DNA from: T3Sed10-213 sp012519365
GTDB taxonomy: Bacteria > Planctomycetota > Phycisphaerae > Sedimentisphaerales > Anaerohalosphaeraceae
Reading direction: 5' to 3'
Assembly (NCBI GenBank): GCA_033809355.1
Contig: JAPXLV010000004.1
Location: forward strand, 8,996 to 72,995
DNA length: 64,000 nucleotides
Shown here: positions 17,358-26,855 of the stretch, piece by piece
Numbering within the stretch: position 1 is the first letter of the stretch
How the letters are laid out: each line of letters begins with the position of its first letter
The notes under the pieces: generated by a model
Told to the model about the DNA's origin: nothing
What the model saw: the letters and a program-made list of their open reading frames with translations, nothing else
The model's database searches: none
Translations under genes and position numbers: made by a program

Positions 17358-18449
17358 TTATTCATAAAAACGCTCTCCCAAGTCGCCTTTGCGAAGGGTA
17401 TAGCGCGGACGAGAAGTAGAAGCACCTGGCGGTGCTGCGTTGACGACGGCAGCAAAGAGCCCAAGCATAGCGTGCAGGTCGTCGGCCGAGACAAACTCGG
17501 ACCCAATTTGACCGGTGCGAACGTTGCGGTTGTGGTAATTGCCCAGCGGGATGCAAATGGCACCACAGACATATCCGAAACGCGAAAAGACGGACGCCTC
17601 GCACGTTCCGGCATCCATCAGTTTGCGCTGAAAGCGAAAGGTCTTGTCTTGCTTTTGAAGCGACGCAGCCGCATCCAGCAAAAACGCCGTTACAGAGGGG
17701 TCGAAAATGCTTGTCCGGTCGCCGACACGAATAATGACCCCGTCGCCCATTTTGGCCGTAGGCAACACGGAACTGGTTTCAATGCTCAGAACACAGGTCT
17801 TTTTGGACAGCACGCCGCTGCGGCAGAGATGTTTGGCACCGTGCAGGCCGGCTTCTTCGGCGACGGTGAAGCATGCGGTTACTTTTTTGCGGACACCTCG
17901 GCGTTGCAGTTGGTCCAATAATGCCAACACCGCCGCACACCCTACCAAATCATCACAGGCGCGACTGAAAATCCGTCCGTTTCGAACCTGGCAGCCAGGC
18001 AAATCCCACATTCCGATATCGCCGCGGCGAACGGGACCGCTGATGTGCAGCCGGACACGTTTGCGGCGAAAAGACGGGTCGGCCTGGACGCTTGCAACTC
18101 GACCGCGGACCTGTCCCTCATCGGTAAAAAACCGAACGCCGGCTTCTTTGAAATACGCCTTATCCACCCCGCCGTAAAAGACGGCCCGCGCGGTCGTGCC
18201 GCGTGCATCGGCAGAGACAATAAAACCAGGGTGATCCATATGGGCACAAAACGCCAGCCGAGTATCGGGACAGCCGTGGCCATAGACAGCGATAAGATTG
18301 CCCATGGAGTCGCAGGAAAGGGCAATGTTGCGAACAGCGCAGAATTGCTCGATATAGCTGCGCACGTGCTGCTCGCGAAACGGCGCTGTCGGACAGGCCA
18401 GTATGCCGCGAACAATGTCGGCAATATCAGAAGGCGTTTGCGTGCTCAT
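17358..18449 (-). CDS. M42 family metallo-aminopeptidase
   Basis: 363-residue cytoplasmic peptidase of clan MH (M42, glutamyl aminopeptidase/endoglucanase-M family). Metal ligands and catalytic residues can be read: His70 and Asp72 in CAHMDHPG, Asp167 in SRACDDLVG as the bridging ligand, Glu198-Glu199 in AEEAGLHGA, Glu224 in LSIETS and His306 in GNYHN. An insertion domain spans about 78-155. It probably trims N-terminal residues from peptides. It is the last gene of a minus-strand run; the M3 peptidase ends 21 bp upstream of its start. Confidence 0.9.
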   Translation of the reverse strand: MSTQTPSDIADIVRGILACPTAPFREQHVRSYIEQFCAVRNIALSCDSMGNLIAVYGHGCPDTRLAFCAHMDHPGFIVSADARGTTARAVFYGGVDKAYFKEAGVRFFTDEGQVRGRVASVQADPSFRRKRVRLHISGPVRRGDIGMWDLPGCQVRNGRIFSRACDDLVGCAAVLALLDQLQRRGVRKKVTACFTVAEEAGLHGAKHLCRSGVLSKKTCVLSIETSSVLPTAKMGDGVIIRVGDRTSIFDPSVTAFLLDAAASLQKQDKTFRFQRKLMDAGTCEASVFSRFGYVCGAICIPLGNYHNRNVRTGQIGSEFVSADDLHAMLGLFAAVVNAAPPGASTSRPRYTLRKGDLGERFYE

Positions 18450-18470
18450 TAAGAAAACCTGAGAGTATCG

Positions 18471-20225
18471 TTATCCGGTGCCCTGCCGCCATTCCGCCCG
18501 CAGCAGATCGGCAGCTTGCTGAATGGTTCGACGCGAAAAATCAAACGGCACTCCCGCCGCGGCGAACAACGCCGGCAAAGGACGACTGCCGCCCAGGGCC
18601 AGAGACGCTTTGTAATCCCGCAGCGCTGCGTCAAAATCCGTCAACGCCCGCCGCCATATTCCCAACGCCCCTAACTGGGCAATACCGTATTCGATATAAT
18701 AAAACGGAACCTGGAAAAAGTGCAGAATTCGTTGCCACATCGTTCCGCGAAAGGCCTCTAAACCCAACCAGTCGAGGACATCCTGCCCAAAACGGTTTTG
18801 CAGTTCAATCCATTTTTCCCGTCGCTGCTGAAGGGTATGACCCGGCGTTTCATAGAGCCAATGCTGAAAAGCGTCGTTGGCCGCAACCGACAGCAGAAGT
18901 CGAACGGTCATCTCGGCCACGTGCCGCTGACGCCGCCGCAATTGATCGGCGGTATAAATGCCGTCCAGCCGCGCACCGCCCAGCCGCTCCATACTCATTG
19001 AGGCGACCTCGCAAAACTCCATCGGCGGGTGGCGATAGGCCGTCAATGGCAGCGGCGCACAAGCCAGCGTATGAAACGCATGACCGCTCTCGTGCAGCAG
19101 GACACGCACATCATCGTCGCTGCCGGCGGCGTTCATAAAAATAAAGGGCTTGCGGGCTTCGTCAAGCGTGCATTGAAAACCGCCGGGGGCCTTGCCCTTG
19201 CGGCTGAGCAAATCGAGCAAGCCCTCTTCCTGCAGCTGGGCGAACTGCCGTCCCAGTTCCGGATCGAGACGCTCAAAGACCGTGCGAATCGCTGGGGCAA
19301 ATTCCTCGGGTCGGTCAAAGGGCCTGAGCGGCTCTTGCCCCTCGGAATCGGCCACTAAATCCCACGGCCTCAATGAGGTCAATCCCATTTCGTCGGCACG
19401 ACGTTTCCACATCTCGTGCTGAAGCGGCACCAGCACCTCGCTGGCTGCGGCGTGAAAGGCCTTGCAGTCCTGCGGCGTATAGTCGAAACGATGATACTGA
19501 CAAAACTTGTAATCGCGATAATCAGCAAAACCGACGTTACGCGCGATGTGGCCTCGCAGATCGAGCATTTGGTCGAAGAGAGCCTCGAGCTTGTCAGCGA
19601 CATTCTGATAACAATCAGCCATTACCAGCCAGGCGTTTTGACGCCGCTGACGATCGGGCTCGTACAAATACGTACCGAGTTTGCTGAGTGTGACTTCCTG
19701 TCCTTCAAACGTCGCGGTTAAGCCGCCGGTTACCGTCTGGTAGTCCTGGCTGAGCATCGCCTCTTGGGTCTGCAAAGGGATGTTCTTCTCGCTGAAGATG
19801 GCAACATCAGCCTTGATATCGCGATCATAGACGCTGTAAAAGGGGCCGCCGTCGCCGATACGCTTGCGAGCATCCAGATAAACCGTATTAAGTTGATGCT
19901 CACAGGCTTGCAATAACGGTTGAACCTGTTCCAGAAATCGCCGATAAGCGGAGGCTCGTTCAGCGTCATCAGTCTGGCAGGCCATTCGAATATACAGAAC
20001 TGAGCGGTGTTGAAGTACCGCCGCTTCCAGTTCATCACGATGCTGCAAAAACGCATCTATATCGCCGGCGTTGGCCAACGGTCGGGCCAGCAGGTCTTCA
20101 TATAGGCCTTTGACCTGCCGCGGATCGCTCAAGTCCGCCTGCTCGGGAATAAACCGCCGTTTATGCTCGCGGGGCAACCGACTGAGATCTGCTCCTTTGA
20201 CACCGCTATCGCTATCCTGCTGCAT
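18471..20225 (-). CDS. M3 family oligoendopeptidase (PepF-like)
   Basis: 584-residue zinc peptidase. The HExxH motif is HESGH (about residues 378-382), and the third ligand lies in EFCEVASMSME some 25 residues later. The mostly helical body, ending in an SVAANDAF and FYYIEYGIAQLGALG region, fits the oligoendopeptidase F group. It cleaves short cytoplasmic peptides. It sits between an MDR dehydrogenase (37 bp upstream) and the M42 peptidase (21 bp downstream), and two peptidases in one transcript suggest joint peptide turnover. Confidence 0.92.
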   Translation of the reverse strand: MQQDSDSGVKGADLSRLPREHKRRFIPEQADLSDPRQVKGLYEDLLARPLANAGDIDAFLQHRDELEAAVLQHRSVLYIRMACQTDDAERASAYRRFLEQVQPLLQACEHQLNTVYLDARKRIGDGGPFYSVYDRDIKADVAIFSEKNIPLQTQEAMLSQDYQTVTGGLTATFEGQEVTLSKLGTYLYEPDRQRRQNAWLVMADCYQNVADKLEALFDQMLDLRGHIARNVGFADYRDYKFCQYHRFDYTPQDCKAFHAAASEVLVPLQHEMWKRRADEMGLTSLRPWDLVADSEGQEPLRPFDRPEEFAPAIRTVFERLDPELGRQFAQLQEEGLLDLLSRKGKAPGGFQCTLDEARKPFIFMNAAGSDDDVRVLLHESGHAFHTLACAPLPLTAYRHPPMEFCEVASMSMERLGGARLDGIYTADQLRRRQRHVAEMTVRLLLSVAANDAFQHWLYETPGHTLQQRREKWIELQNRFGQDVLDWLGLEAFRGTMWQRILHFFQVPFYYIEYGIAQLGALGIWRRALTDFDAALRDYKASLALGGSRPLPALFAAAGVPFDFSRRTIQQAADLLRAEWRQGTG

Positions 20226-20262
20226 TTAACGACCTCCATTGTAGGGCTGCGCTGGGGCTTTA

Positions 20263-21909
20263 TCACTTCAGCAATTCGATTTCCGCCTGCTTGGTCCACA
20301 GGCCGTTGTCCAACGCGTTTGCCACAGCGGGCGCTTTTTCGGGCAGCTGGTCCAGCCGTGTTAGTTCCATCTCGGCACAGTCGGGATAGACAATGATCTT
20401 GCCGGGGATGAGATGATGTTCCACCGCGCGGATGCCGTCGATAGCGCCTTTCATCCCTGAGACCGCGGCAACGGAAATATTGGTATTCAATGCGCCGCTT
20501 TGTACCTTTTTGAGCACGGTCATCATATCATCGAGGGTCGAGCCGCTGGTGCCGATAAAGTAGCACCCCTTTTCGACATAGGCATCCAGATCCACCGGCC
20601 CGCCGACAGCAGCCGGGATCCCGGCGAAGATATTGATAATCGCCCCAGCTGCTGCATCCAAGACGGCCTGGGCGACCAGCGTTGGCACTGGCGCCATAAT
20701 CGTAAAATAAGTATAGTTGACAGAGGGGGGATTTTTTGTCGGATTGTAAGGTACATAGCCTGCCTTGTTTTGTTCGGCAAGCGGCCGGGCTATCGCCGAC
20801 AGCGCGGCCAATCGTTGATCGTCCAGGTCGCCTGCATAGACCGTGATTCCGCAAACGCCCTGGCAGAGATTGCGGACGACGTGCATCACTCCCATCGGCC
20901 CGCCGGCGCCGATGACATTGATCGCCTCATTGGGGCGAATCTCGCCGCTTGCGGGGATTCGTCGCAGGGCGTCGGCAGGATCGCAACCGGGCGTGCCAAT
21001 CATTCGGATATTGCCATAGTGAAACCGTCCGACAGCTGTTTCGACTGGGCGGCCGAATTTAAGGCCGCACTGAGCAATGACGAGCAGCCCGTTGTTGGCA
21101 ATCTTGGGAAACAGCAAAGAGAGCCTCTGCGGATCGGCGCCAAAATACACCACATCATCAAACGTCGACTCCGGCAGAGCCGCAATGGAATCAACGCGAT
21201 CGATCGGCATGGTCAGCGGATTGCGTTCGGCCAGGAGGGTAATCGAGCCCGGTGTGCCGAAGCGTTTGAATAATTCAAAGATGCTCTTTTCACTGAACGG
21301 GACATCGGCGACAATCAACATCCGCCCGCCGATTTTCAACGCCGTTCGCGAGCGAACGGCATAAGCATCTTCCACACACGCCCACGGCTCAACCAGCGCA
21401 ATTGCCGAGGCGGACAGCGACTCATCGGCCGGTATCAGAAGCGACCGCCCGTCCGGCGCGGTAATGATACGCTCGTCCATCAAGACATACTGCTGCAAGG
21501 CGCCTTCAAAGTTGTATCCAAAGGCCGCATTCGAAGAGGCCGTCGGCAGCCAGCGATAATCGGTCTGCACCAAATAGCGTCCGCCCCGTTTGGCCTGTTT
21601 GACCTTCTCGCCCACGGCCACCACACGCACCACCGCCTCATGACCCGGCACGGTGGGCTTGTCATTGGGGACATAACTGGGAATCTCGTCAAGAACCGAC
21701 GGGGCAATGCCGGAGACAATCGGCCCTTTTCGGCCGTGGGCGGAAAACTGCTTGAGCAGTTTCAAATCCGAAAAGCACAGTCCCACCGCCTCCACTTTGG
21801 CAACGACCTGATAAGAGCCCGGACGCGGAACGCTTTTTTGCGTATTGAGAATCAGTTCATCCGGACCGATCAACTGCACGGCTATTTGCGTTTTGGGTAG
21901 TTCAGACAT
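20263..21909 (-). CDS. Oversized MDR (zinc alcohol dehydrogenase-like) protein
   Basis: 548 residues, about 200 longer than ordinary medium-chain dehydrogenases. The GroES-like catalytic part is clear at the N terminus (AVGLCFSDLK with a candidate zinc Cys, then VPGHEAVVRVVAVGEKV). Two Rossmann-like stretches follow. The first (about 180-300) begins LKIGGRMLIVADVPF; the second (about 330-480) has the nucleotide-binding glycines as VIGAGGPMGVMHV. The normal protein has only one. A redox reaction on an alcohol or aldehyde is likely; the substrate is unknown. The PHP-domain gene ends 29 bp upstream, so the two are probably co-transcribed. Confidence 0.75.
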   Translation of the reverse strand: MSELPKTQIAVQLIGPDELILNTQKSVPRPGSYQVVAKVEAVGLCFSDLKLLKQFSAHGRKGPIVSGIAPSVLDEIPSYVPNDKPTVPGHEAVVRVVAVGEKVKQAKRGGRYLVQTDYRWLPTASSNAAFGYNFEGALQQYVLMDERIITAPDGRSLLIPADESLSASAIALVEPWACVEDAYAVRSRTALKIGGRMLIVADVPFSEKSIFELFKRFGTPGSITLLAERNPLTMPIDRVDSIAALPESTFDDVVYFGADPQRLSLLFPKIANNGLLVIAQCGLKFGRPVETAVGRFHYGNIRMIGTPGCDPADALRRIPASGEIRPNEAINVIGAGGPMGVMHVVRNLCQGVCGITVYAGDLDDQRLAALSAIARPLAEQNKAGYVPYNPTKNPPSVNYTYFTIMAPVPTLVAQAVLDAAAGAIINIFAGIPAAVGGPVDLDAYVEKGCYFIGTSGSTLDDMMTVLKKVQSGALNTNISVAAVSGMKGAIDGIRAVEHHLIPGKIIVYPDCAEMELTRLDQLPEKAPAVANALDNGLWTKQAEIELLK

Positions 21910-21938
21910 CGTGTAACTCGGCCTCCTTGTCTTGTCGT

Positions 21939-23375
21939 TTACGCATTAACGGTTTTCAAAATATCATCCGGCGACATGGACGCCTCAAGCCGCAGCGTGT
22001 CGATTTGCTTTGGCTCAACCGCCCTGCCAAATGCTTCAAAGAAACTGTTCTTATCGTCAGCCTGACAGAAACATTTTTTCGCCCAAGGGCTCAGGTATCC
22101 CATTTTCGCCGCACGCTGCAGCACTGTATGAGCATACAGAATATGGGCGCCTTTCAGAAAAACCGGGATCATCGGCTTTAATTCGGCACTTTCAAAGTCA
22201 TCGCAGAATTTCTGGCCGAAACTGTTCATCTCGGTACCCACGAGAATCGGCAGCCCGCGTGCGTCAGCCAGGGCGACGACCTGTCGCAGGTTGGCCAGTT
22301 TCTGATCCTCAACACCGGGGGTAAAGTTGCGGTCGGGGATAATATTCAATGCCGCCACCCCCGTGTTCATCGCAATATCCAGCAGCCGTTCGATCTGTTG
22401 TTCGCCCTCGGTCGTGCCGTCCAACCACGCCAACGTCGGAATACCGCCGGCGGCCAGTACAAACTCGTTCATCTGCTGCATCGTCGCAAACGCCCCGGCA
22501 TCCGGCGCCACGTAGCCGGGACCGCCCTTTTTCATGGTCTTGGCACGGATGGCATTGAGCAAAGCAGGGCTTTCCGGGAAATCCTGCGGATGAAGGGAGC
22601 AGCCGAGTTTGTCTTTCCAGAAGGCCAACAAGGCCATATCGTCCTTGCATACCACACGTGCCTTGCGAGCATAGGCCAGACACAAATGCCGTTCGGTGGG
22701 ATTGCCGGCCGGGGTTAACGGCAGAACATCCTTCTCGTAATCCAGCCTGACCGGATCGAGATACGCATTGACCCGTTCCATCATTTCGCGATTGCGGCGC
22801 TGGGCGGTTTCTTTGAGCCTGTCGAGAAAGACCTTGCCCGCCCCGGAAAGCGTCCCAAAGGGAACGGCAGATCCCATATGGTAAGCAATGCCAGGCTCGC
22901 CCGGCGAATTGATCACCAGGTCGGAAAACTCAGGCACATAAACCCGCGTCTCAATGCTGGCACATCCCCTCACATTCAGGGCGGCGGCAGCGTCTAAAAA
23001 TTCATCTGCACCATCCAGAACATCAAAATCCACGATGCCCGCCGCTGCCAGCCCTTCTTTTTTGGCCAGCCAGGCAAATTTACTAGGCGAATAGCCATAA
23101 CAATTAAACGAAAAAAATGTATGCGCATGCAGATTGACTCGCCGTCCGACGGGCTTGACCTTGATGCGTCCGTCCGCAAGACCGGCAAGAATCTGCTTGA
23201 GGGCCGCCTTCCGTTCGGCAAGATTGAAACGATCCAATTGTTGTTCAAGCTGTTCGAGCAACTGACACCTCCGAGTCTCTGGGGCTTTTTCAAAAATCGC
23301 CTGCGTAAAGCCGCTATTATGCCAGACAAACAAGCGGATGGCAAGAACCCAAACGCCTGCTTGGCAACAAAGCAT
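21939..23375 (-). CDS. PHP-domain metal-dependent hydrolase-like protein
   Basis: About 478 residues. The PHP signature stands early as VNLHAHTFFSFNCYGYSP, with GIVDFDVLDG as the second metal motif; further metal residues (SIETRVY, GTEMNSFG) follow in order. PHP proteins are usually phosphoesterases; the substrate is not evident here, and a long insert (about 170-320) separates the motifs. The start is uncertain: ATG 23375 is used, TTG 23333 is as likely, and the frame reaches 23477 without similarity there. It leads the minus-strand run with the MDR and peptidase genes and is divergent from the aldo/keto reductase. Confidence 0.75.
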   Translation of the reverse strand: MLCCQAGVWVLAIRLFVWHNSGFTQAIFEKAPETRRCQLLEQLEQQLDRFNLAERKAALKQILAGLADGRIKVKPVGRRVNLHAHTFFSFNCYGYSPSKFAWLAKKEGLAAAGIVDFDVLDGADEFLDAAAALNVRGCASIETRVYVPEFSDLVINSPGEPGIAYHMGSAVPFGTLSGAGKVFLDRLKETAQRRNREMMERVNAYLDPVRLDYEKDVLPLTPAGNPTERHLCLAYARKARVVCKDDMALLAFWKDKLGCSLHPQDFPESPALLNAIRAKTMKKGGPGYVAPDAGAFATMQQMNEFVLAAGGIPTLAWLDGTTEGEQQIERLLDIAMNTGVAALNIIPDRNFTPGVEDQKLANLRQVVALADARGLPILVGTEMNSFGQKFCDDFESAELKPMIPVFLKGAHILYAHTVLQRAAKMGYLSPWAKKCFCQADDKNSFFEAFGRAVEPKQIDTLRLEASMSPDDILKTVNA

Positions 23376-23485
23376 TGCGAATGTGTTCGATTGTGTTTGA
23401 TTGGGTTCAATTGTCTTGGTTCTCAGAAGAATCGAAGGCAAATGAACCCGACAAACCTTTAACATACTTTTTGTCAAAACGGCTC

Positions 23486-23514
23486 TTGAACGGAAAGAGA
23501 AGCGTTCTTATAAT
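23486..23514 (+). promoter_or_regulatory. Sigma70-type promoter for the aldo/keto reductase
   Basis: TTGAAC (23486-23491), a 17-bp spacer and a perfect TATAAT (23509-23514). Because the -10 box overlaps the in-frame ATG at 23513, that codon cannot be the start and ATG 23543 is favoured. Confidence 0.7.
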
Positions 23515-23542
23515 GCCAACCCAAAAATCAGGAAAAAAAGCA

Positions 23543-24670
23543 ATGCGCTATAAAACATTTGGCAAATTAGGCTATAACGTCAGTGCTGTGGGGTTTGGCG
23601 GAATGCGGTTTGACACCACACGTACCGACGCCGAAAACGCTGATTTGGTGTTGTATGCGGTGGACAAAGGCATCAATTGGCTGGATACTGCGCCCAACTA
23701 CTGCGATGACCGCAGCGAAGACATTCTCGGTCGAGCGGTGCGGCAGCTGGGAAGCCGACGCCGTGAGGTCTATCTGTCCAGCAAAGGACAGCCTCAGGAG
23801 TGCGACACCGCCGAAAAGGCCCGCGCCGCCGTAGAAAAATCACTTAAACGGCTCAACACCGACTATCTGGATTTTTATTACGTCTGGTGCATTCGACGCC
23901 TCGAGGAATACGAATCAGCGATGCGTCCCGGCGGCCAGTACGAAGGGCTGATGCGGTGCAAGGAAGAAGGATTGATTCGGCATATCGCCGTTTCAACCCA
24001 TTTGCGCGGACCGGATATTCGCACGCTGCTGACAAAAAATGAATTTGAAGGGGTGCTGTTGGGCGTTAATATCCTCAATTTTTTGTATCGTTGGGACGGC
24101 GTGACGGCCGCCTATAACCAGGGATTGGGTGTGGTGGCGATGAATCCGCTGGCCGGCGGGGTCATCCCCCAAAATGAACAGGCCCTGGCATTCCTGGCGG
24201 AAAACGGCGAAACGCCCACCGAGGCAGCTCTGCGTTTTTGCATCAGCTGTCCGCAGATTACCGTTACTCTGGTCGGTTTTACAACGCGCGAACATATTGA
24301 TACCGCCTGTCGGGTGGCCGAGCGTGCCAAACCGCTGACCGAAGCCCATATCGAACGCATTCGCACCCATCTGTCGAAAAATCTGAATTCGCTGTGTACA
24401 GGATGCGGCTATTGTATGGGGCTGTGTCCGGTCGGCATCCCTGTGGCCGGCTATATGCAATATTATAATGACAAACTGCTGGTCGGTAAAAATGACGAGC
24501 AAATGGTCAAGACGCTGAACATTCAGAAAAAATTCGGCATCCTCGTTGGCGCCCCTTCAGCCGGGCAATGTATCGCCTGCGGCCGTTGCGAAAAGGCCTG
24601 TACGCAACATCTGGATATAATAAGTCGACTTAAAGATATCGCTCGTTGGGAACAGCAATCGGCCAGCTGA
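23543..24670 (+). CDS. Aldo/keto reductase with C-terminal 4Fe-4S motifs
   Basis: 375 residues: an aldo/keto reductase barrel (about 1-285) with GFGGMRFDT, the active-site region DTAPNYCDDRSEDILG, and LSSKGQ. A ferredoxin-like tail follows with CTGCGYCMGLCPVGIPV and a second set CIACGRCEKAC, enough for iron-sulfur clusters. Members of this type reduce aldehydes or act in fermentative pathways; the natural substrate is unknown. The usual catalytic Lys lies in SSKGQ. AGGA stands 9 nt before ATG 23543. It is divergent from the PHP-MDR-peptidase run, and may share their control region. Confidence 0.9.
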   Translation: MRYKTFGKLGYNVSAVGFGGMRFDTTRTDAENADLVLYAVDKGINWLDTAPNYCDDRSEDILGRAVRQLGSRRREVYLSSKGQPQECDTAEKARAAVEKSLKRLNTDYLDFYYVWCIRRLEEYESAMRPGGQYEGLMRCKEEGLIRHIAVSTHLRGPDIRTLLTKNEFEGVLLGVNILNFLYRWDGVTAAYNQGLGVVAMNPLAGGVIPQNEQALAFLAENGETPTEAALRFCISCPQITVTLVGFTTREHIDTACRVAERAKPLTEAHIERIRTHLSKNLNSLCTGCGYCMGLCPVGIPVAGYMQYYNDKLLVGKNDEQMVKTLNIQKKFGILVGAPSAGQCIACGRCEKACTQHLDIISRLKDIARWEQQSAS

Positions 24671-24704
24671 AAACAAAAATAAAAGCGGGCGGGTGGACCT
24701 AAAA

Positions 24705-24736
24705 ATAGATTATAAGTTATATAGATTATAAGTTAT
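24705..24736. repeat. 16-bp tandem repeat, two perfect copies
   Basis: ATAGATTATAAGTTAT occurs twice head to tail in the 259-bp gap between the aldo/keto reductase and rpsB, about 80 bp before the rpsB promoter. It is AT-rich; a role as upstream promoter element or protein site is possible but not shown. Confidence 0.8.
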
Positions 24737-24818
24737 AGCTTGGCTAAAAAAGGTTTGTAATTCGTCGTGAACTGCCACAAAAATGTCGATTTTTATAGTT
24801 TTTTTTGTCGCTTCATTC

Positions 24819-24847
24819 TTGACAATATTTTGCATCTTGGGTATGTT
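24819..24847 (+). promoter_or_regulatory. Sigma70-type promoter for rpsB-tsf
   Basis: TTGACA (24819-24824), a 17-bp spacer and TATGTT (24842-24847). The leader of about 75 nt ends with GTGGAGGTAAG before the GTG start of rpsB. This leader may carry ribosomal-protein feedback control, but I cannot show a specific fold. Confidence 0.7.
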
Positions 24848-24929
24848 GCACCTCTTCTGACTGTGTAGGTCGGGCAGAGAGTCTCTATATAAAAAATAAT
24901 GAAAATCTGTCAAGTGGAGGTAAGTTTCT

Positions 24930-25817
24930 GTGAATAAGGAACTTGCTCGCGATTTGATCAGCGCGGGCGTACATTTTGGACATGCGGTCAGCCGTTGGAA
25001 TCCGAAGATGGAACCGTACATTTTCGGTAAACGCGGCATGATCCACATTATCAATGTCAAGGAAACCTTAAAGGGGTTGCTGATCGCCAAAAAACTCCTT
25101 GAAACCGTGGTTTCCTCGGGAAAAGATGTGGTGTTTGTCGGTACCAAGCGTCAGGCCCAAAAAGCCGTTCGACAGGCAGCGGAAAAATGCGGAATGCATT
25201 ATGTGTCGGAACGCTGGTTGGGCGGCACCCTGACCAACTTCAGGACAATTCGGACCCGTCTGGCCCGCCTGGAAGAGTTGGAAGAGATGGAGCGAACCGG
25301 GCAACTTGAAATGGAAAGCAAAAAACAAGGCGCTCGCCTTAAACGCGAATTGAATAAGATTCGCGCCAATTTGGATGGTATTCGTCGAATGAATCGATTG
25401 CCGGGGGTAGTGGTCGTCGTCGATGCCAAGAAAGAATATATCGCCCTGCGTGAGGCCCGCAAATTGGGAATTCCGACGGTGGCAATCATTGATACCGATT
25501 CCGATCCGGATACGGTAGATGTGGCGATACCGGCCAACGACGACTCGATCAAGGCGATTGAGATTTTGCTGGATGAGCTGGCCGCCTCGGCCGCTGAGGG
25601 CAAAACCATGACCAAACCCGAAGATGCCTTCGTGGCCGCCCGACCGGTACGAACCCGATCCCGGCGTCGGGTGTTGGCCACGGCCGAAGGTCAGACCGTG
25701 GTGGACGAATCGGCAGATGAGGCAGAACAGCAGAGCGACAGCGATAATCCCGAGGCAGAGAATCCTGAAAAAACCGACTCCTCGGAAACGGCTCAGGCTG
25801 AAAGCACGGCCCAATAA
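24930..25817 (+). CDS. rpsB: 30S ribosomal protein S2
   Basis: Component of the small ribosomal subunit. The core (about 1-225) shows LISAGVHFGHAVSRWNPKM, FVGTKRQAQ, RWLGGTLTNF and PTVAIIDTDSDPDTVD. It is 295 residues long; the extra 60 or so C-terminal residues are acidic and low-complexity (Glu, Asp, Ser, Ala), a tail outside the conserved fold. The start is GTG 24930 behind a strong GGAGGT. It forms a unit with tsf, which begins 158 bp downstream. Confidence 0.97.
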   Translation: MNKELARDLISAGVHFGHAVSRWNPKMEPYIFGKRGMIHIINVKETLKGLLIAKKLLETVVSSGKDVVFVGTKRQAQKAVRQAAEKCGMHYVSERWLGGTLTNFRTIRTRLARLEELEEMERTGQLEMESKKQGARLKRELNKIRANLDGIRRMNRLPGVVVVVDAKKEYIALREARKLGIPTVAIIDTDSDPDTVDVAIPANDDSIKAIEILLDELAASAAEGKTMTKPEDAFVAARPVRTRSRRRVLATAEGQTVVDESADEAEQQSDSDNPEAENPEKTDSSETAQAESTAQ

Positions 25818-25975
25818 CTGCGTGCATTTCTTTTTTTGATAACTTTTCGAAGTCTCTTTGCGGGTTTAGAATTCGGCAGTCGCCCAAAGCAGCGGCAGCT
25901 AACCGGCAAGGAGACTTCGTTTACTATCGGACTGAACAGGAACGAAACTTACAGCATAATCGGGAGTAAAGACCC

Positions 25976-26836
25976 ATGGCGGAAATTACAGCAACAGCGG
26001 TAGCCAAATTACGCAAAATGAGCGGACAGGGAATGATGGATTGCAAAAAAGCCCTGAGCGAAACAGGCGGTGATCTGGATAAGGCAATGGAATTGCTTCG
26101 CAAAAAGGGCCTGGCCACACTGGCCAAACGGGCCGGACGCGACACCTCCGAAGGACGGGTGGTCTGCAAGATCAGCGAGGACGGCAAAACCGCCGTGATT
26201 GCATCTTTGTGCTGCGAAACAGACTTTGTGGCCAAGAGCGAGGATTTTGTTCAGGCCGCCGATCTGCTGGCCCAGTACGCTTTTAAGGCGTCCGCCGACA
26301 GCGGCGCCGAGGCCCTGCTCGAGACCGAATTGAATGGGCGCAAATTTTCTGATATTTTGACCGATACCGTCAGCAAAACCGGCGAAAAGGTCGAAATCGG
26401 TGATTATTATCGGTACACCCTCAGCGGGACCGGCACCTTCGGCAGTTATGTGCACTTTAACGGCAAGGTCGGAGCTTTGGTAGAAATCGAGACCGACAGC
26501 GAGGCCATCGCGCAGGCCGTTCGACACGTGGCCAATGAAATTGCCATGCACATTACCGCTATCAATCCGTTGGGGCTGGACAAAGACAGCATTGACCCGG
26601 CGGTACTGGAAAAAGAACGTGCCATTGCCGCGGAACAAGTCAAAGACAAACCAGCCAACATTGTTGACAAGATTGTTGAGGGAAAAATCGGCAAATTCCT
26701 CAAAGACAATTGCCTGCTGGAGCAGCCGTTTGTCAAAGACGACAGTATGACCGTCGGACAGGTCCTGGCCAATGCCGCCAAAGCCGCCGGCGGACAGGCC
26801 AAAATAAAACGTTTTGTCAGAGTTGAAATCGGCTAA
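25976..26836 (+). CDS. tsf: Translation elongation factor Ts
   Basis: Exchanges GDP for GTP on EF-Tu; 286 residues, normal for the family. The N-terminal UBA-like domain carries KLRKMSGQGMMDCKKALSETGGDLDKAMELLRKKG, and the EF-Tu contact TDFVAKSEDF follows. GGGAG stands about 10 nt before ATG 25976. A strong terminator follows directly, so the transcript from the rpsB promoter should mostly stop before pyrH. Confidence 0.98.
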   Translation: MAEITATAVAKLRKMSGQGMMDCKKALSETGGDLDKAMELLRKKGLATLAKRAGRDTSEGRVVCKISEDGKTAVIASLCCETDFVAKSEDFVQAADLLAQYAFKASADSGAEALLETELNGRKFSDILTDTVSKTGEKVEIGDYYRYTLSGTGTFGSYVHFNGKVGALVEIETDSEAIAQAVRHVANEIAMHITAINPLGLDKDSIDPAVLEKERAIAAEQVKDKPANIVDKIVEGKIGKFLKDNCLLEQPFVKDDSMTVGQVLANAAKAAGGQAKIKRFVRVEIG

Positions 26837-26855
26837 AGTCGAACTATAATAGACA

